In this document: piece by piece, positions 1 to 10,007 of the stretch
Position numbering within the stretch: position 1 is the first letter of the stretch
Layout: every line of letters starts with the position of its first letter
Assembly (NCBI RefSeq): GCF_016406125.1
Contig: NZ_CP066339.1
Span: forward strand, 3,410,001 to 3,474,000
Length of the DNA stretch: 64,000 bases
Direction: 5' to 3'
Source: Alicyclobacillus sp. SO9
Lineage (GTDB): Bacteria > Bacillota > Bacilli > Alicyclobacillales > Alicyclobacillaceae
Translations under genes and position numbers: made by a program
Notes under the pieces: generated by a model
Seen by the model: only the letters and a program-made list of their open reading frames with translations
The model's database searches: none
Told to the model about the DNA's origin: nothing

Positions 1-2132
1 CCCCATATATTTATACAAACAGTAAGGGATGGCAAATCGACCTGACACATGTGAAGCAGCGTCAGAAGTATATTCTAAATCAAATGCTGACACACAATCT
101 GATTACAAAAAGCCAGTACGACAGTGCGCTGAGCTTTAACTTGAAGAAAGACATTCATTTGCCGCAAGCGCCTGTAAACCAGCAGTATCAGTATTTGATG
201 CAGGACGAAATTCCGTACCTTGCAGCCAAAGACCTCGGTTATCCGAATACGAAGCAAGGTCTTACCGATACAAAAAATGCCTTGGCAACAGGCGGTTATC
301 GCATTTACACGACCATTGATAAAAGTATCCAAGACCACGTCAAGAAAGTGCTTAGCGAGTCAAAGTGGTACACAGGCACTCTTAGATACTATACCTTCAA
401 AAACAGTAAAGGGAAGACCATCAAGATTCCTAACCAATATCAGACGGGTGCCACAGTGATTGATAATAAGACGGGTGCCATCCTCGCCATCGGAGGGGGC
501 AATCCTCACGAGAGTAAGAAACTTACAGATGATGTCGATCACTCTGACATAGCGAGGAGACCCGGTTCATCTATTAAGCCATTACTGGATTACGGCCCCG
601 CCATCGACATGCACATCTTAACCGCTGCAAGTCCCATTAATGACGCGCCGTACCGCTATCCCAATCCCCCTTACACTCAGGTTCACGACGCTGAAAGTTT
701 TTGGCACGGCATTGTGTCAGCGCGTACTGCCCTTGTTCAGTCTTACAATGTTCCTGCCATCAAAGTCCTCACTAAAGTAGGGGTGGCAAACGGAGACAAG
801 TACTTAGCTAAAATGGGTATAGATGGTAAATCAAAAACCGTTGACGGCAATCCAACTTTCATCTCAAAGGCAGACAACAGCAAGTACAATGACCAGGTCT
901 TGCCGTCTGCTATTGGCGGACTAACATACGGCCTCACAACGCAGCAAATGGCCAGTGCCTACACGGTCTTTACCAACCAGGGCGTGTGGAAACAGAGGTA
1001 TATGATTGCCAAGATAACGGACAGTTCAGGGCACACCGTCTACAAGAACAAGCAAACGGTCAGACAGGTGTTTTCACCGCAAACAGCTTATATTTTGGAC
1101 ACCATCATGCGGGACGTGGTGCTTCATGGAACTGCAAAGTTGGTGGGTAACCACTTTGGCAGCACACCAGTCTATGGCAAGACCGGAACAACCAACAAAC
1201 AACGAGACGGCTGGTTCGTTGGATTCACCCAAGACTATACTACAGCCTTGTGGACAGGTTATGACTATATCAGACCGATTCCAGGTAATGTATACAATCG
1301 CAAGTTCTACATCTGGAATGCCTTAATGGATCCGCTTGTGAAAAAAGAGCATCCAAAGACCATTCAGAACCCTGGCGGCATTGTTTCTGCAAACGTCTGC
1401 GAGTATTCCGGTAAACTGCCAAGTGCCGTGTGCAAAAAATTGCCTCACGCTGTCCACAGTGAGATTTTTATTAAGGGGACGCAACCGACAAAACCAGGCA
1501 ACGTCGTGCAGCAAGTTGAATATACGGTCTACAAAGGGAAAAAGTACCTGGCTACTACCAATACACCGCCAGCTCAGGTGCAGACCGGTATTTTCATCAA
1601 ACCCTGGTTCAAACCTGGCAGTACGCCAACCAAGACAAGTTATTTGTACATCCCGACCAAGCCGGACCCGAGAGGCGGAACCGTGCTGCAGCCGTTACCG
1701 TCAAACAAGCTTGTGAATCCGCCGGCGGCCCCGCAGAATCTGCAAAGCAATGTACAGCAAGGTCAAATTCAGATTCAGTGGAGTCCTGTAAAAGGAGCAG
1801 ACAGCTACAGCGTCTACCGGGCGACTTCGGCCAACGGACCGTATTCGAAGGTCACGAGTTCACCCATTACGTCCACAACTTTCATCGACACATCGGTGCA
1901 ACCTGGAACTCCGACAGTCTACTACGAAGTGTTTGCTATCCAGAACCGCCTGCGCTCCAAGCCTTCAGCACCGCTACAGGTCAATCTGCCTGGAAGCGGC
2001 GGACAAGGCGGCAACGGGGCAGGAGGCACACCCGGCAACAGCACGACTGGAGGGGGCGGAGGCGGAAGCAACCCGGGAACTCCGTCCGGGGGCGCATCGG
2101 GATCGCCGAAGAAGCCCGCAACCTCCGGTTAA
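1..2132 (+). CDS. Class A penicillin-binding protein, 5'-truncated by window edge
   Basis: Extracytoplasmic peptidoglycan transpeptidase, the C-terminal part of a bifunctional PBP1. The frame is open from the left edge (codons run from base 3, reading into VKQRQKYILNQML, typical of the linker after the glycosyltransferase domain), so the GTG at 51 is internal and the glycosyltransferase lies outside the window. Counting from base 51, the transpeptidase motifs are S173-SIK, S231-Y-N and K377-T-G, all intact, so it should be penicillin-sensitive and active. After the catalytic domain comes a fibronectin type III-like domain (about residues 565-650), then a Gly/Ser/Pro-rich low-complexity tail. 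A FnIII domain plus glycine tail suggests a wall-facing binding extension. A terminator follows directly. The family call is very secure; the exact gene name (ponA/pbpF type) is not. Confidence 0.93.
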   Translation, partial: PYIYTNSKGWQIDLTHVKQRQKYILNQMLTHNLITKSQYDSALSFNLKKDIHLPQAPVNQQYQYLMQDEIPYLAAKDLGYPNTKQGLTDTKNALATGGYRIYTTIDKSIQDHVKKVLSESKWYTGTLRYYTFKNSKGKTIKIPNQYQTGATVIDNKTGAILAIGGGNPHESKKLTDDVDHSDIARRPGSSIKPLLDYGPAIDMHILTAASPINDAPYRYPNPPYTQVHDAESFWHGIVSARTALVQSYNVPAIKVLTKVGVANGDKYLAKMGIDGKSKTVDGNPTFISKADNSKYNDQVLPSAIGGLTYGLTTQQMASAYTVFTNQGVWKQRYMIAKITDSSGHTVYKNKQTVRQVFSPQTAYILDTIMRDVVLHGTAKLVGNHFGSTPVYGKTGTTNKQRDGWFVGFTQDYTTALWTGYDYIRPIPGNVYNRKFYIWNALMDPLVKKEHPKTIQNPGGIVSANVCEYSGKLPSAVCKKLPHAVHSEIFIKGTQPTKPGNVVQQVEYTVYKGKKYLATTNTPPAQVQTGIFIKPWFKPGSTPTKTSYLYIPTKPDPRGGTVLQPLPSNKLVNPPAAPQNLQSNVQQGQIQIQWSPVKGADSYSVYRATSANGPYSKVTSSPITSTTFIDTSVQPGTPTVYYEVFAIQNRLRSKPSAPLQVNLPGSGGQGGNGAGGTPGNSTTGGGGGGSNPGTPSGGASGSPKKPATSG

Positions 2133-2178
2133 CGCCGCGGGCTTGACATGAAATGACATGAAGTAACGCAGGACAAGC

Positions 2179-2217
2179 AAAAGGAGTGCGATTGGCAGTT
2201 CTGTTCGCACTCCTTTT
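2179..2217. terminator. Bidirectional terminator between PBP and mutS2
   Basis: An 11-bp stem (AAAGGAGTGCG paired with CGCACTCCTTT) with a 15-nt loop is followed by six T on the + strand. It sits between the convergent PBP gene and mutS2 and can serve both, with a weaker T-tract on the minus side. Confidence 0.85.
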
Positions 2218-2250
2218 TTGCTGCACATTGTTTCCAACCAAAGTCACAGG

Positions 2251-4611
2251 CTACAGCGCCACATCAATGACTGTGGCACCGTCTCCGCCTTCGCCGGGTC
2301 CGCCCGAACTCCACGACGAAACCTGCTTTTGAGAAGACAGATGCTTACGAACACCGTCTCTCAGCACACCTGTGCCTTTTCCGTGAATAATCGTAACTCT
2401 GCCCATATGAGACACAACTGCATCATCCAGGTACTTATCAACTACGGGTATGGCTTCTTCTACTGACATTCCCCTGACGTCCAGTTGAAGGGGAATTGAC
2501 CTTGCGAAAGTCCCTCGTGACACGCTGACTTTCGGTTGCGTTGATTTGGGTCTCTCAAGGACCTCAAGGTCGCTTGTCTTGACCTTCGTTTTTAGAGCAC
2601 CTAATTGCACGACGACGTCCCTGCGGTTCGGAGAAATTTCCAAGACCTCCCCTTTCTGACCCACACTCAGGACACGAACGATTGCACCCGGTTCCAGCGC
2701 TCCTGTCTGTCCTGCTTGTCCTGTACGAGCCTTTGCACGGGGCAAGTCAGGCATAGCCTCTTCGAGCGCCTTGCGCATCTCTACCAACTGATGGTCTTTC
2801 AACTGCCCGTTCCGGTGTTCCTTTCTGAGCTCTGTAATGATGCGGTTCGCCTCAGTCTTGGCTCGGCTCAGTATCTCCTGTGCCTCTGTTGCAGCGTCTT
2901 GCAGTAAGACCCGTTCCTTGTCCTGTAGTTCCTGCCACCGATCCTGTGACTCCCTTAGCAGTTTGTCGGCTGTGGCTCTGTCCGCCTCAGCCTCCATTCT
3001 CGCTGTATCCGCCTCGCGATAAGCTGCCTCCATTTTCCTAATCAGGTCCTCTACGTGCACATCTCTTGTATTTAATTGGCCTCGTGCATCGTCAATAACA
3101 GACTCGGGAAGTCCCAATCGATGGGCTATAGCCAATGCATTAGAGCGCCCTGGTACACCCACGAGCAGCCGATAGGTCGGTCGAAGGGTCTCCACATCAA
3201 ACTCGACACTTGCATTAACAGCGTGATTCGTCTGAAACGCATACGCCTTTAGTTCCGCATAATGTGTTGTAGCCATGACTGAACAGCCTCGTACGTGCAA
3301 GTCGTTTAAGATGGCAATCGCAAGGGCGGCTCCTTCAGCGGGATCGGTCCCCGCACCAAGTTCATCAAGGAGAACGAGACTGGTGTCAGAAACACGTTCA
3401 AGCATCGAAACAATGTTGCGCATATGCGAGGAAAAGGTCGACAGACTTTGCTCAATGCTTTGCTCATCGCCAATGTCTGCATAAACGGTGTCACACCAAC
3501 CAATCAGACTTCCATTGGCAGCAGGTACGAAGCAACCGGCCATGGCCAAAAGCGTCAACAGTCCGATGGTCTTCAACGCAACCGTCTTTCCGCCTGTGTT
3601 GGGGCCTGTTACAACAACCATGCTGTAGCTCTCACCGATGGTAAGGTCGAGGGGCACTGCTTCGTCGCGATTGATTAACGGGTGCCTTGCACTTCGCAGT
3701 TTCCAAACTCGGTTTGTTGTTAAAACCGGCTTTTCACAGTGTTCCGCCTTAGCATATTGAGCTTTCGCAAACCATAAATCAAGCCGGGCCAACACTTCTG
3801 CGTTCGTTTCCAACTGGTCAGAAACGCCAGCGACCAGCGCGGATAACTGTTGCAGGATACGCTCGACTTCGCGCTCTTCCTCCAACAAAATTTCTTGTAC
3901 GCGGTGGCTGATTTCAACGGCTGCCGCAGGCTCAATAAAGACGGTGGCACCGCTGGCAGAGTAATCGTGGATAATTCCGCGAATTTGATTCTTATGCTCT
4001 ACTCGAACGGGCAAGCACAGACTGTTGCCGCGAACCGTAATGACAGGCTCTTGCAGCATTTTTTGGTGGCTTCTCAGCATTTGCTCCAGAGTTTGCCGTA
4101 CCTTGGCCTCCGCTTGTCTTCGTTGACTACGAAGCTGGCGAAGTGTCGGACTGGCACCGTCGTGAACGGTGGCTTCATCGGAAATGGCTTTTCGAAGTTC
4201 TTGTTCCACTTGACGCGCATCATAAATCAAATCGGCCTGTTCCCGGAGAATCGGATACTCGATGGTCTCATCAACACTCAAGACTGCTTGTCGAACACGA
4301 CGTCCTCCATATAAAAAGTTGGCTAACGCAAGAAGCGCTTGTGGGCTGAGAACACCGCCAATAGCCGCCTTGCGCAAAGAGGGCCGCACGTCCGAAATCC
4401 CCCCAAATGGAAGGGGACCCATGCGAAAAGTCTCTCGCAATGCCTCGTCTACCGCATCAAGCTCGCGTCTAGCATCAGAGAGTGCAGATAACGGTGCAAT
4501 ATCGGCTACCAGTTCCTTCCCCAAACTGGAAGCTGCATAGCGGCTGATTTGCGCTCTCACTTTGTTCAGTTCAAGTATTTTTATGGCGTGTGCGTGCCGG
4601 TCTTCCGCCAT
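2251..4611 (-). CDS. mutS2: Endonuclease MutS2 (ribosome-collision / anti-recombination ATPase)
   Basis: ABC-type ATPase of the MutS family with a C-terminal Smr nuclease domain. Known roles are suppression of recombination and splitting of collided ribosomes. The Walker A motif TGPNTGGKT (about residue 335) and Walker B LVLLDELGAGTDP (about 410) are intact, followed by a coiled-coil region. The C-terminal Smr domain carries LDVRG (about 706) and HGKGTG (about 741). I start at the ATG at 4611 (MAEDRHAHAIKILELNK), preceded by AAGGTGG. This gives 786 aa, the usual MutS2 length, whereas the longer frame from 4761 adds 50 residues of low-complexity repeats (a 9-bp unit GCGTGTAAT in tandem) with no homology expected. 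The gene stands alone and is convergent with the PBP. Confidence 0.95.
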   Translation of the reverse strand: MAEDRHAHAIKILELNKVRAQISRYAASSLGKELVADIAPLSALSDARRELDAVDEALRETFRMGPLPFGGISDVRPSLRKAAIGGVLSPQALLALANFLYGGRRVRQAVLSVDETIEYPILREQADLIYDARQVEQELRKAISDEATVHDGASPTLRQLRSQRRQAEAKVRQTLEQMLRSHQKMLQEPVITVRGNSLCLPVRVEHKNQIRGIIHDYSASGATVFIEPAAAVEISHRVQEILLEEEREVERILQQLSALVAGVSDQLETNAEVLARLDLWFAKAQYAKAEHCEKPVLTTNRVWKLRSARHPLINRDEAVPLDLTIGESYSMVVVTGPNTGGKTVALKTIGLLTLLAMAGCFVPAANGSLIGWCDTVYADIGDEQSIEQSLSTFSSHMRNIVSMLERVSDTSLVLLDELGAGTDPAEGAALAIAILNDLHVRGCSVMATTHYAELKAYAFQTNHAVNASVEFDVETLRPTYRLLVGVPGRSNALAIAHRLGLPESVIDDARGQLNTRDVHVEDLIRKMEAAYREADTARMEAEADRATADKLLRESQDRWQELQDKERVLLQDAATEAQEILSRAKTEANRIITELRKEHRNGQLKDHQLVEMRKALEEAMPDLPRAKARTGQAGQTGALEPGAIVRVLSVGQKGEVLEISPNRRDVVVQLGALKTKVKTSDLEVLERPKSTQPKVSVSRGTFARSIPLQLDVRGMSVEEAIPVVDKYLDDAVVSHMGRVTIIHGKGTGVLRDGVRKHLSSQKQVSSWSSGGPGEGGDGATVIDVAL

Positions 4612-4781
4612 CACTCTACCACCTTCGTCTGCTGTGCTGTCGGCTTCTGCGTGTAATGCGTGTAATGCGTGTAAAAAGTTCGTTTCAGCAGCCGAGTTCA
4701 AAATCCCACTCATTGTAACACATTTGAATTCTCCGACCTGTACATAATAAGGGCAGCACATGCAGAAAGGAGGCCCTCATT

Positions 4782-5135
4782 ATGTTCTTAGGTACCATTG
4801 TGAGATTTATTGTATCTGCCCTGGTTCTCATGTTCACCGGTTTTCTGGTTCCTGGGTTTACACTGCTCGGGTTTTGGAACGCACTGGTCGCTGCTGTGGT
4901 CATCGCACTGCTGGGCTGGGCCATTGAAGCCTTGTTTGGACGACACATGTCTCCCTACGGACGCGGTCTTATCGGATTCGTGTCAGGTGCTGTGGTGCTA
5001 TATCTGAGCCAACTGTTCGTACCGGGAATGCGTGTCACGTTGGTAGGAGCCTTGCTTGCATCACTTGTCATCGGGATAATTGACTTGTTTGTTCCCACTG
5101 AATTTAGAAAGAGGGCGGAGCGAAGGGTTCACTAA
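4782..5135 (+). CDS. YvlD/phage-holin-4-family small membrane protein
   Basis: A 117-aa protein with four hydrophobic segments (about 5-25, 30-50, 60-77, 82-102) and a basic C-terminus (KRAERR), matching the Phage_holin_4_2 / YvlD-type family of small inner-membrane proteins. The family name is historical: these genes are chromosomal and no other phage gene is nearby. The start is supported by AGAAAGGAGG eight bases upstream. The gene is divergent from mutS2, with a short shared promoter region, and is followed by a hairpin terminator. Function in the cell is not established; B. subtilis relatives belong to envelope-stress operons. Confidence 0.8.
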   Translation: MFLGTIVRFIVSALVLMFTGFLVPGFTLLGFWNALVAAVVIALLGWAIEALFGRHMSPYGRGLIGFVSGAVVLYLSQLFVPGMRVTLVGALLASLVIGIIDLFVPTEFRKRAERRVH

Positions 5136-5183
5136 GGCAGTTTTTCAGTTTCTTCTAGTTGGAACGGCTGTCGTGCTGTCATT

Positions 5184-5223
5184 ACAAACAGAGCAGCCCT
5201 CTAGAAGGGCTTCTCTGTTTGTA
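5184..5223 (+). terminator. Terminator after YvlD-like gene
   Basis: A long inverted repeat (ACAAACAGAG...CTCTGTTTGT with inner AGCCCT/AGGGCT) lies 48 bp after the stop codon. The T-tract is short (CTGTTTGTATAT). It separates this gene from the convergent cvpA-like gene. Confidence 0.7.
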
Positions 5224-5283
5224 TATAGGTGACTTCTGCAGCCCTAGTGTGACTTTCGTGCAGGCCAAAGTGTCAATACACGG

Positions 5284-5832
5284 TTAACCTGAACTTGAAC
5301 TTGAACTTGAACTCGAACTCGAACCTGAATGCGTTGTTTGATGCAAAATTTGATTGACCGTCTTGCCCTTCAGCCACTGTATGACAGCCGAATTGTGCAC
5401 TTGGTATTGGACACTAGGCTGCTGAATGTAGCTGGCCAAAAGGGCCCCCACGTAGACGAATACAATGGCAAAGATAAGCCCCGCGACCAGACCCGCCAGT
5501 CGGTTCACGGTTGACAATACAGGGAGCTGAAACAAAGTATCAATTAGCCCTACACCGTAACGCAACAGTATAAAGGAAATAACGAATACCACTGCAAAAG
5601 CCGCTGCATTGTCGAAACTACCCAAAAACTGATTTAAAAACGCGTTGTTCTGCTTTGGAAAGAGATGCATCGTCTTGATTGCAGGTGCAATATACGGCTG
5701 CAGCCAGCGAGCAAGAAAATAAGCAAGAACAGCGCCAAACAGTCGCGTTATTTGACGGATCAAGCCGATACGATAGCCGTTCCAGCCTCCTAAGGCAACA
5801 ATGATGACGATAATGAGATCAAGCAGATCCAC
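5284..5832 (-). CDS. CvpA-family membrane protein with poly-Ser tail
   Basis: Integral membrane protein with four predicted helices, of the CvpA family (originally colicin V production). Bacterial relatives have been linked to envelope maintenance; no enzymatic role is known. The start is uncertain. The frame opens at an ATG at 5892 without an RBS, overlapping zapA; a GTG at 5832 with GGGAG ten bases upstream begins directly before the first helix (VDLLDLIIVIIVALGG), as family members usually do, and I use it. The C-terminus is SGSSSSSSSSSSSG, encoded by a tandem hexamer (GAACTT/GAACTC on the plus strand) at 5288-5325. The gene sits immediately downstream of zapA and is probably co-transcribed. 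Confidence 0.85.
   Translation of the reverse strand: MDLLDLIIVIIVALGGWNGYRIGLIRQITRLFGAVLAYFLARWLQPYIAPAIKTMHLFPKQNNAFLNQFLGSFDNAAAFAVVFVISFILLRYGVGLIDTLFQLPVLSTVNRLAGLVAGLIFAIVFVYVGALLASYIQQPSVQYQVHNSAVIQWLKGKTVNQILHQTTHSGSSSSSSSSSSSG
5288..5325. repeat. Hexanucleotide tandem repeat inside cvpA-like gene
   Basis: About six copies of a 6-bp unit (GAACTT or GAACTC) encode the Ser-Ser tail. Length changes by whole units would keep the reading frame and only alter the number of serines. Confidence 0.8.
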
Positions 5833-5866
5833 ACTCTTCACGCTCCCAATGTCCGTGAGCCGTACA

Positions 5867-6139
5867 CTATTTGTTTGAATCAGTTTGCTCATCTAACAGC
5901 TGTAGAAGACTGTCGTATTGGATTTGCAGCCGGTACAATTCATCAGCAATGTTTACAGCAGTCAAAACTGCGGCACGTTTCTCATCCAATTGTGGATTGG
6001 CCTGCGCAATCTCAGTCATGAGTTCGTCCACCTTATTTGCTACAGTGCGCATTTGCTCGACAGATGCATCGCCTCTAAGGGTGTACTCTGTGCCCGCAAT
6101 GGTGACACGGAGGCGATTGACGTCATCACGGCTAGCCAT
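5867..6139 (-). CDS. zapA: Cell division protein ZapA
   Basis: A 90-aa FtsZ-ring-associated protein. The N-terminal part (RLRVTIAGTEYTLRGDASVEQM) is the ZapA beta-strand dimer region, followed by a coiled coil carrying the family signature RAAVLTAVNIADEL. It bundles FtsZ filaments at mid-cell. I use the ATG at 6139, preceded by GGGAG nine bases upstream; a GTG directly before it would add one residue. In Bacilli zapA commonly lies between pheT and a cvpA-like gene, exactly as here, which supports both calls. Confidence 0.93.
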   Translation of the reverse strand: MASRDDVNRLRVTIAGTEYTLRGDASVEQMRTVANKVDELMTEIAQANPQLDEKRAAVLTAVNIADELYRLQIQYDSLLQLLDEQTDSNK

Positions 6140-6382
6140 CACACAATTCTCCCTTCATGCCGCTCTCTTTGCGTAGAAACCTTCACATTTCTTCGGAAGC
6201 TTCACGTTCCGTCAAAAGCTTCCACTGCAGAGAGACTCACGCTTTGCATAATTCGTCTTTCTATACGAAACTCCTGCATAAAATCCTACAAACACGTGCA
6301 TCGATTCTTCTATCGCAGTTCATGGGGTCCCGCAAAGCGGACACAGAGAAACTCGACACACTAACCTTTCATCTGTCTTCGC

Positions 6383-8833
6383 TTATGTTCTCAGATGTGC
6401 ATGATACTCCCTGTTCCACACCTCGAGAACACTCTGCACGGCTTCATCCACTTCTTCGTCAGTCAATGTCCGGTCTTTGGCCCGAAAGACAAAGGCCATT
6501 GCAACGCTCTTCATGCCGTCAGGAACATGTTCACCCATGTAGACATCGAATACACGGTACGTCTCAAGTGTGTCTGGTAGAACTGCTTCCACGGCAGCAC
6601 TGGCTGCAGAGAGGAGTTCACCGGCTTCCACCTCTTGTGCGACTACGACCGCTAGGTCTCGTCGTGAGGATGGAAACTTCGGCAACGGAGTAACATTCCA
6701 GTCCAGTGACACTTTCTCAACAACCACATCCAGTTGAAACTCTGCATAGAGCGCTGTTCCTAAATCAAAGGCACCAGCGGTCTCTGGATGGAGTTCCCCA
6801 AAACTGCCTACTACCATACCTTCGACCACAACCTCTGCGTTTCTGCCAGGATGAAACCAAGGCGACTGACCCCGCTGAAACGCTGCCACAGACAACAATC
6901 CCAGGTCTTCCAACCAAGCCTCTACAATCCCTTTGACGTCGAAGAAGTCATAGTGTTCCACCTTACCCTTACTGCTGTTTGCACCCTCTTTCTGACCAAA
7001 CCATAAACCAGCCCATTGCATGGTTTCCGTCGGCTGCTCTCTCAACGGGAGCCTAAGAGGTCTATACACGCGCCCAATTTCAAAAATCCTGCCGCCCAGA
7101 ACGTGGCGAGCCACATTATAGGCTGCAACCTCTGCCAATCCAGGAAGCATGTGTGTGCGCAGTACCGTACGTTCCTCGGAAATAGGACGGAGCAGCGGTA
7201 TCATTCGTCGCAAATCAGAGTGTTCATCCAGCCGCAGTGCATCCATCTTGTCAGGGTGTGAGAAGGTGTATGTCAGTACCTCACTCATACCGCTGCCGGA
7301 GAGAAGCCGTTGCACACGTCTTCTCACTTGCTGCGCTTTGTTCCTCACACCCACGGTCGTCGCTCCTTGCACTAACGTTGAGACGATTTCATCGAGACCG
7401 TAAATGCGCCCAATTTCTTCAATTAAATCTGCTTCAATCCCAATGTCTTTGCGTCGGCTGGGAATGCTCACATGCCAACTTGTCGGTGTCGATCTTTGAA
7501 CCTCAAAGCGAAGACGACGAAAAATCGATTCCATATCATCCGCAGAGATGGCTGTTCCCAAGAGTTGATTACAGCGGTCCACAGAGAACCCAACACTCAC
7601 AGAGGCATTCTCACGGTCTGTATTCAGCTCACTCACAACCGATCCGACGGCTGCAGCTGTACCAAATTGCTCCAGCAGTTGCTGAGTCCTCAGCAATGCG
7701 CCCCGAACGGCCGCCGAATCGATTCCTTTTTCAAAACGCTGCTGTGCTTCCGAGTGAAGTCCGAGTCGTTGACCTGCCCGACGGACACTGGGAGCATTGA
7801 AGGCTGCAGATTCAATCACAATTTCTGTCGTACCATCAGTAATCTCCGAATTTTCGCCACCCATGACCCCTGCAACACCTATGGCTCTATCGGGATCGGA
7901 AATCACAATGGTGTCAGCCGTAAGTTCTCTGGTCATACCGTCCAGCGTCACAATCTGTTCATTTTCACGGGCTTGCCGGACAACGATGGTCTGATTGTGC
8001 ACTTCATCGAGATCGAACGCATGAAGAGGTTGACCCCATTCCAACATGACGTAGTTGGTGACGTCAACAACGGTGCTGATAGGCCGAACACCCATTGCCA
8101 AGAGGCGCATTTGCATCCACAGCGGAGAAGACTTAGACGTATCCTCCAGGTGCATCGCCAACGCGTCGTAGCGACTGCAAAGAGCTGTAGTCAGTTCTAC
8201 TGTCACAGGAGCAGGACCTGGTTTCTGCTCGACCTCCACATCTTCCTTAAACATGACACGACGTTCAAGAATGGCTGAGACTTCATAAGCGAGTCCGCGC
8301 AAAGACATACAGTCAGCACGATTTGGAGTCAAATCCAGTTCGAGAATCGTGTCATCGAGGCACAGCAGTTTCACAGCATCTGCTCCGATTTCAGCATCCT
8401 CGGGTAAAATGTAGAGCCCGGTGGTCTGTTCCTTTGGCAGCCATTTTATCTCAAGTCCAATTTCCTCGGCCGAACAAAGCATCCCCTCAGATGCAATACC
8501 GCGCAGCTTCGCCTTCTTGATTTTGCCCCCCGGGAGTTTCGCACCCACAAGAGCCGTCGGGACTCTTTGCCCCGCTGCCACATTCGGTGCACCGCACACG
8601 ATGGTCAGCAGTTCTTCTTGGCCGACATCAACGCGGCACACATTCAACCGGTCCGCGTCCGGATGAGGGGCGCAGTCAACGACGAGGCCCACAACCAATC
8701 CCTTTATTTCGCTAACGCGCGGCTCTACGGCGTCCACCGCTATACCTGCATTCGTCAGTTTTTCGGCTAGTTCTTCAGGGGAGACCCCTTCCAGGTCTAC
8801 GACCTCTTCCAGCCACTGGTAAGACAGACGCAT
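6383..8833 (-). CDS. pheT: Phenylalanyl-tRNA synthetase beta subunit
   Basis: An 816-aa cytoplasmic subunit of the (alpha-beta)2 enzyme charging tRNA-Phe. In order it shows the N-terminal tRNA-binding OB fold (about residues 40-150, GLVVGLVVDCAPHPDADRL), the B3/B4 editing domain, B5, the catalytic-like core, and the C-terminal FDX anticodon-binding domain ending near AYHAHLRT. Length is normal (about 800). The start ATG is preceded by GAGGAGG. It lies 30 bp after pheS and is read from the same T-box-controlled transcript. Confidence 0.97.
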   Translation of the reverse strand: MRLSYQWLEEVVDLEGVSPEELAEKLTNAGIAVDAVEPRVSEIKGLVVGLVVDCAPHPDADRLNVCRVDVGQEELLTIVCGAPNVAAGQRVPTALVGAKLPGGKIKKAKLRGIASEGMLCSAEEIGLEIKWLPKEQTTGLYILPEDAEIGADAVKLLCLDDTILELDLTPNRADCMSLRGLAYEVSAILERRVMFKEDVEVEQKPGPAPVTVELTTALCSRYDALAMHLEDTSKSSPLWMQMRLLAMGVRPISTVVDVTNYVMLEWGQPLHAFDLDEVHNQTIVVRQARENEQIVTLDGMTRELTADTIVISDPDRAIGVAGVMGGENSEITDGTTEIVIESAAFNAPSVRRAGQRLGLHSEAQQRFEKGIDSAAVRGALLRTQQLLEQFGTAAAVGSVVSELNTDRENASVSVGFSVDRCNQLLGTAISADDMESIFRRLRFEVQRSTPTSWHVSIPSRRKDIGIEADLIEEIGRIYGLDEIVSTLVQGATTVGVRNKAQQVRRRVQRLLSGSGMSEVLTYTFSHPDKMDALRLDEHSDLRRMIPLLRPISEERTVLRTHMLPGLAEVAAYNVARHVLGGRIFEIGRVYRPLRLPLREQPTETMQWAGLWFGQKEGANSSKGKVEHYDFFDVKGIVEAWLEDLGLLSVAAFQRGQSPWFHPGRNAEVVVEGMVVGSFGELHPETAGAFDLGTALYAEFQLDVVVEKVSLDWNVTPLPKFPSSRRDLAVVVAQEVEAGELLSAASAAVEAVLPDTLETYRVFDVYMGEHVPDGMKSVAMAFVFRAKDRTLTDEEVDEAVQSVLEVWNREYHAHLRT

Positions 8834-8863
8834 TCTATATCCTCCTCACAGCCTGGTGTATTC

Positions 8864-9937
8864 TCATATTCTCGAAAATTGCCGCAGTAACCGCAAATCG
8901 TTCTGGTACAACTGGCGAATGTCTTCAATGCCGTACTTCAGCATTGCAATTCGTTCTGGTCCCATTCCAAACGCAAAGCCGCTGAAAATCTTGCTGTCAT
9001 AACCGGCGCCGTCCAGGACGTTCGGATGCACCATTCCCGCCCCCAGGATTTCCAGCCAGCCGGTATGTTTACAGACACGACAGCCGCTGCCTCCGCAGTT
9101 GGTGCACCGGACATCTACCTCTGCACTGGGCTCCGTGAAAGGAAAATAGCTCGGACGCAGTCGCACCTGTTGGTCTTTCCCAAACACTGCTCTCGCAAAT
9201 TGTTCAAGTGTACCTTTCAAATCGCTCATGCGGATGTTCTTATCCACGACCAGTCCCTCAATTTGGTTGAATACATGAGAATGTGTCGCGTCGTCTTCGT
9301 CACGACGGTACACACGCCCTGGCACAATCACTTTGATGGGAGCATTCGGCTGCATGCTTTCCATGGTCCGTACTTGCATTGGTGAAGTCTGGGTCCGAAG
9401 CAGCAGTTCCTCTGTCAAGTAAAACGTATCTTGCATGTCCCGCGCAGGGTGGTCCTTGGGAACATTCAGCATTTCAAAATTGTACGTGTCTGTCTCTATT
9501 TCAGGTCCTTCGGCAATGGTAAAACCCATTCCCAAAAACACATCTTCAATCTCTTGGACAATCCGCGTAAGGGGATGGAGGCTCCCGTGAAACGGTTTCT
9601 TCCCGGGCAGGCTGATATCAACGCGCTCCGCGTCGAGCCGCCTTTGCAAGGCGACTTGCTCCAACTCATTTTGTACTTGCTCAAGAGCTGTTTCCAATTC
9701 TGACTTGACTTGATTGACGCTTTGGCCGAGTACGGGCCGATCTTCCTTTGCTAATTTGCCCATCTGTTTTGAAATTTGACTCAACTGACCCTTTTTCCCT
9801 AAATACTGTACGCGCCAGTCATCCAGAGTCCTTAAATCCATTTTGCCCCTTACGGCTTGCTCTCGAATTTCATGTAATGCCTGAAGGGCTCCATCTTGAA
9901 GTGAGTGTAACTCACCTTGTAACGCCGCTACGTCCAC
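8864..9937 (-). CDS. pheS: Phenylalanyl-tRNA synthetase alpha subunit
   Basis: A 357-aa class II catalytic subunit. It has an N-terminal coiled-coil arm (about 1-90), then motif 2 and motif 3 ([14 protein letters not shown] near the C-terminus) and a [12 protein letters not shown] segment common in Firmicute PheS. I start at the GTG at 9937 ([14 protein letters not shown]), preceded by AAGGAGG at an ideal distance. The longer frame to 9982 would read through that ribosome binding site. It is the first gene of pheST and lies directly behind the T-box terminator. Confidence 0.96.
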   Translation of the reverse strand: MDVAALQGELHSLQDGALQALHEIREQAVRGKMDLRTLDDWRVQYLGKKGQLSQISKQMGKLAKEDRPVLGQSVNQVKSELETALEQVQNELEQVALQRRLDAERVDISLPGKKPFHGSLHPLTRIVQEIEDVFLGMGFTIAEGPEIETDTYNFEMLNVPKDHPARDMQDTFYLTEELLLRTQTSPMQVRTMESMQPNAPIKVIVPGRVYRRDEDDATHSHVFNQIEGLVVDKNIRMSDLKGTLEQFARAVFGKDQQVRLRPSYFPFTEPSAEVDVRCTNCGGSGCRVCKHTGWLEILGAGMVHPNVLDGAGYDSKIFSGFAFGMGPERIAMLKYGIEDIRQLYQNDLRLLRQFSRI

Positions 9938-10007
9938 AATTGATCCTCCTTCTGTTCTGTCAGGTGATGAGCGAGAAGCCATTGAATCTCAGCCATCCAA
10001 AATAAAA

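Noticed and set aside
4612-4761. N-terminal extension of MutS2 by 50 residues
   Set aside because: The extension includes a 9-bp tandem repeat and has no RBS; the ATG at 4611 has AAGGTGG and gives the normal length.
4782-5135. Prophage holin
   Set aside because: No phage genes nearby; the family is widespread on chromosomes as small membrane proteins.
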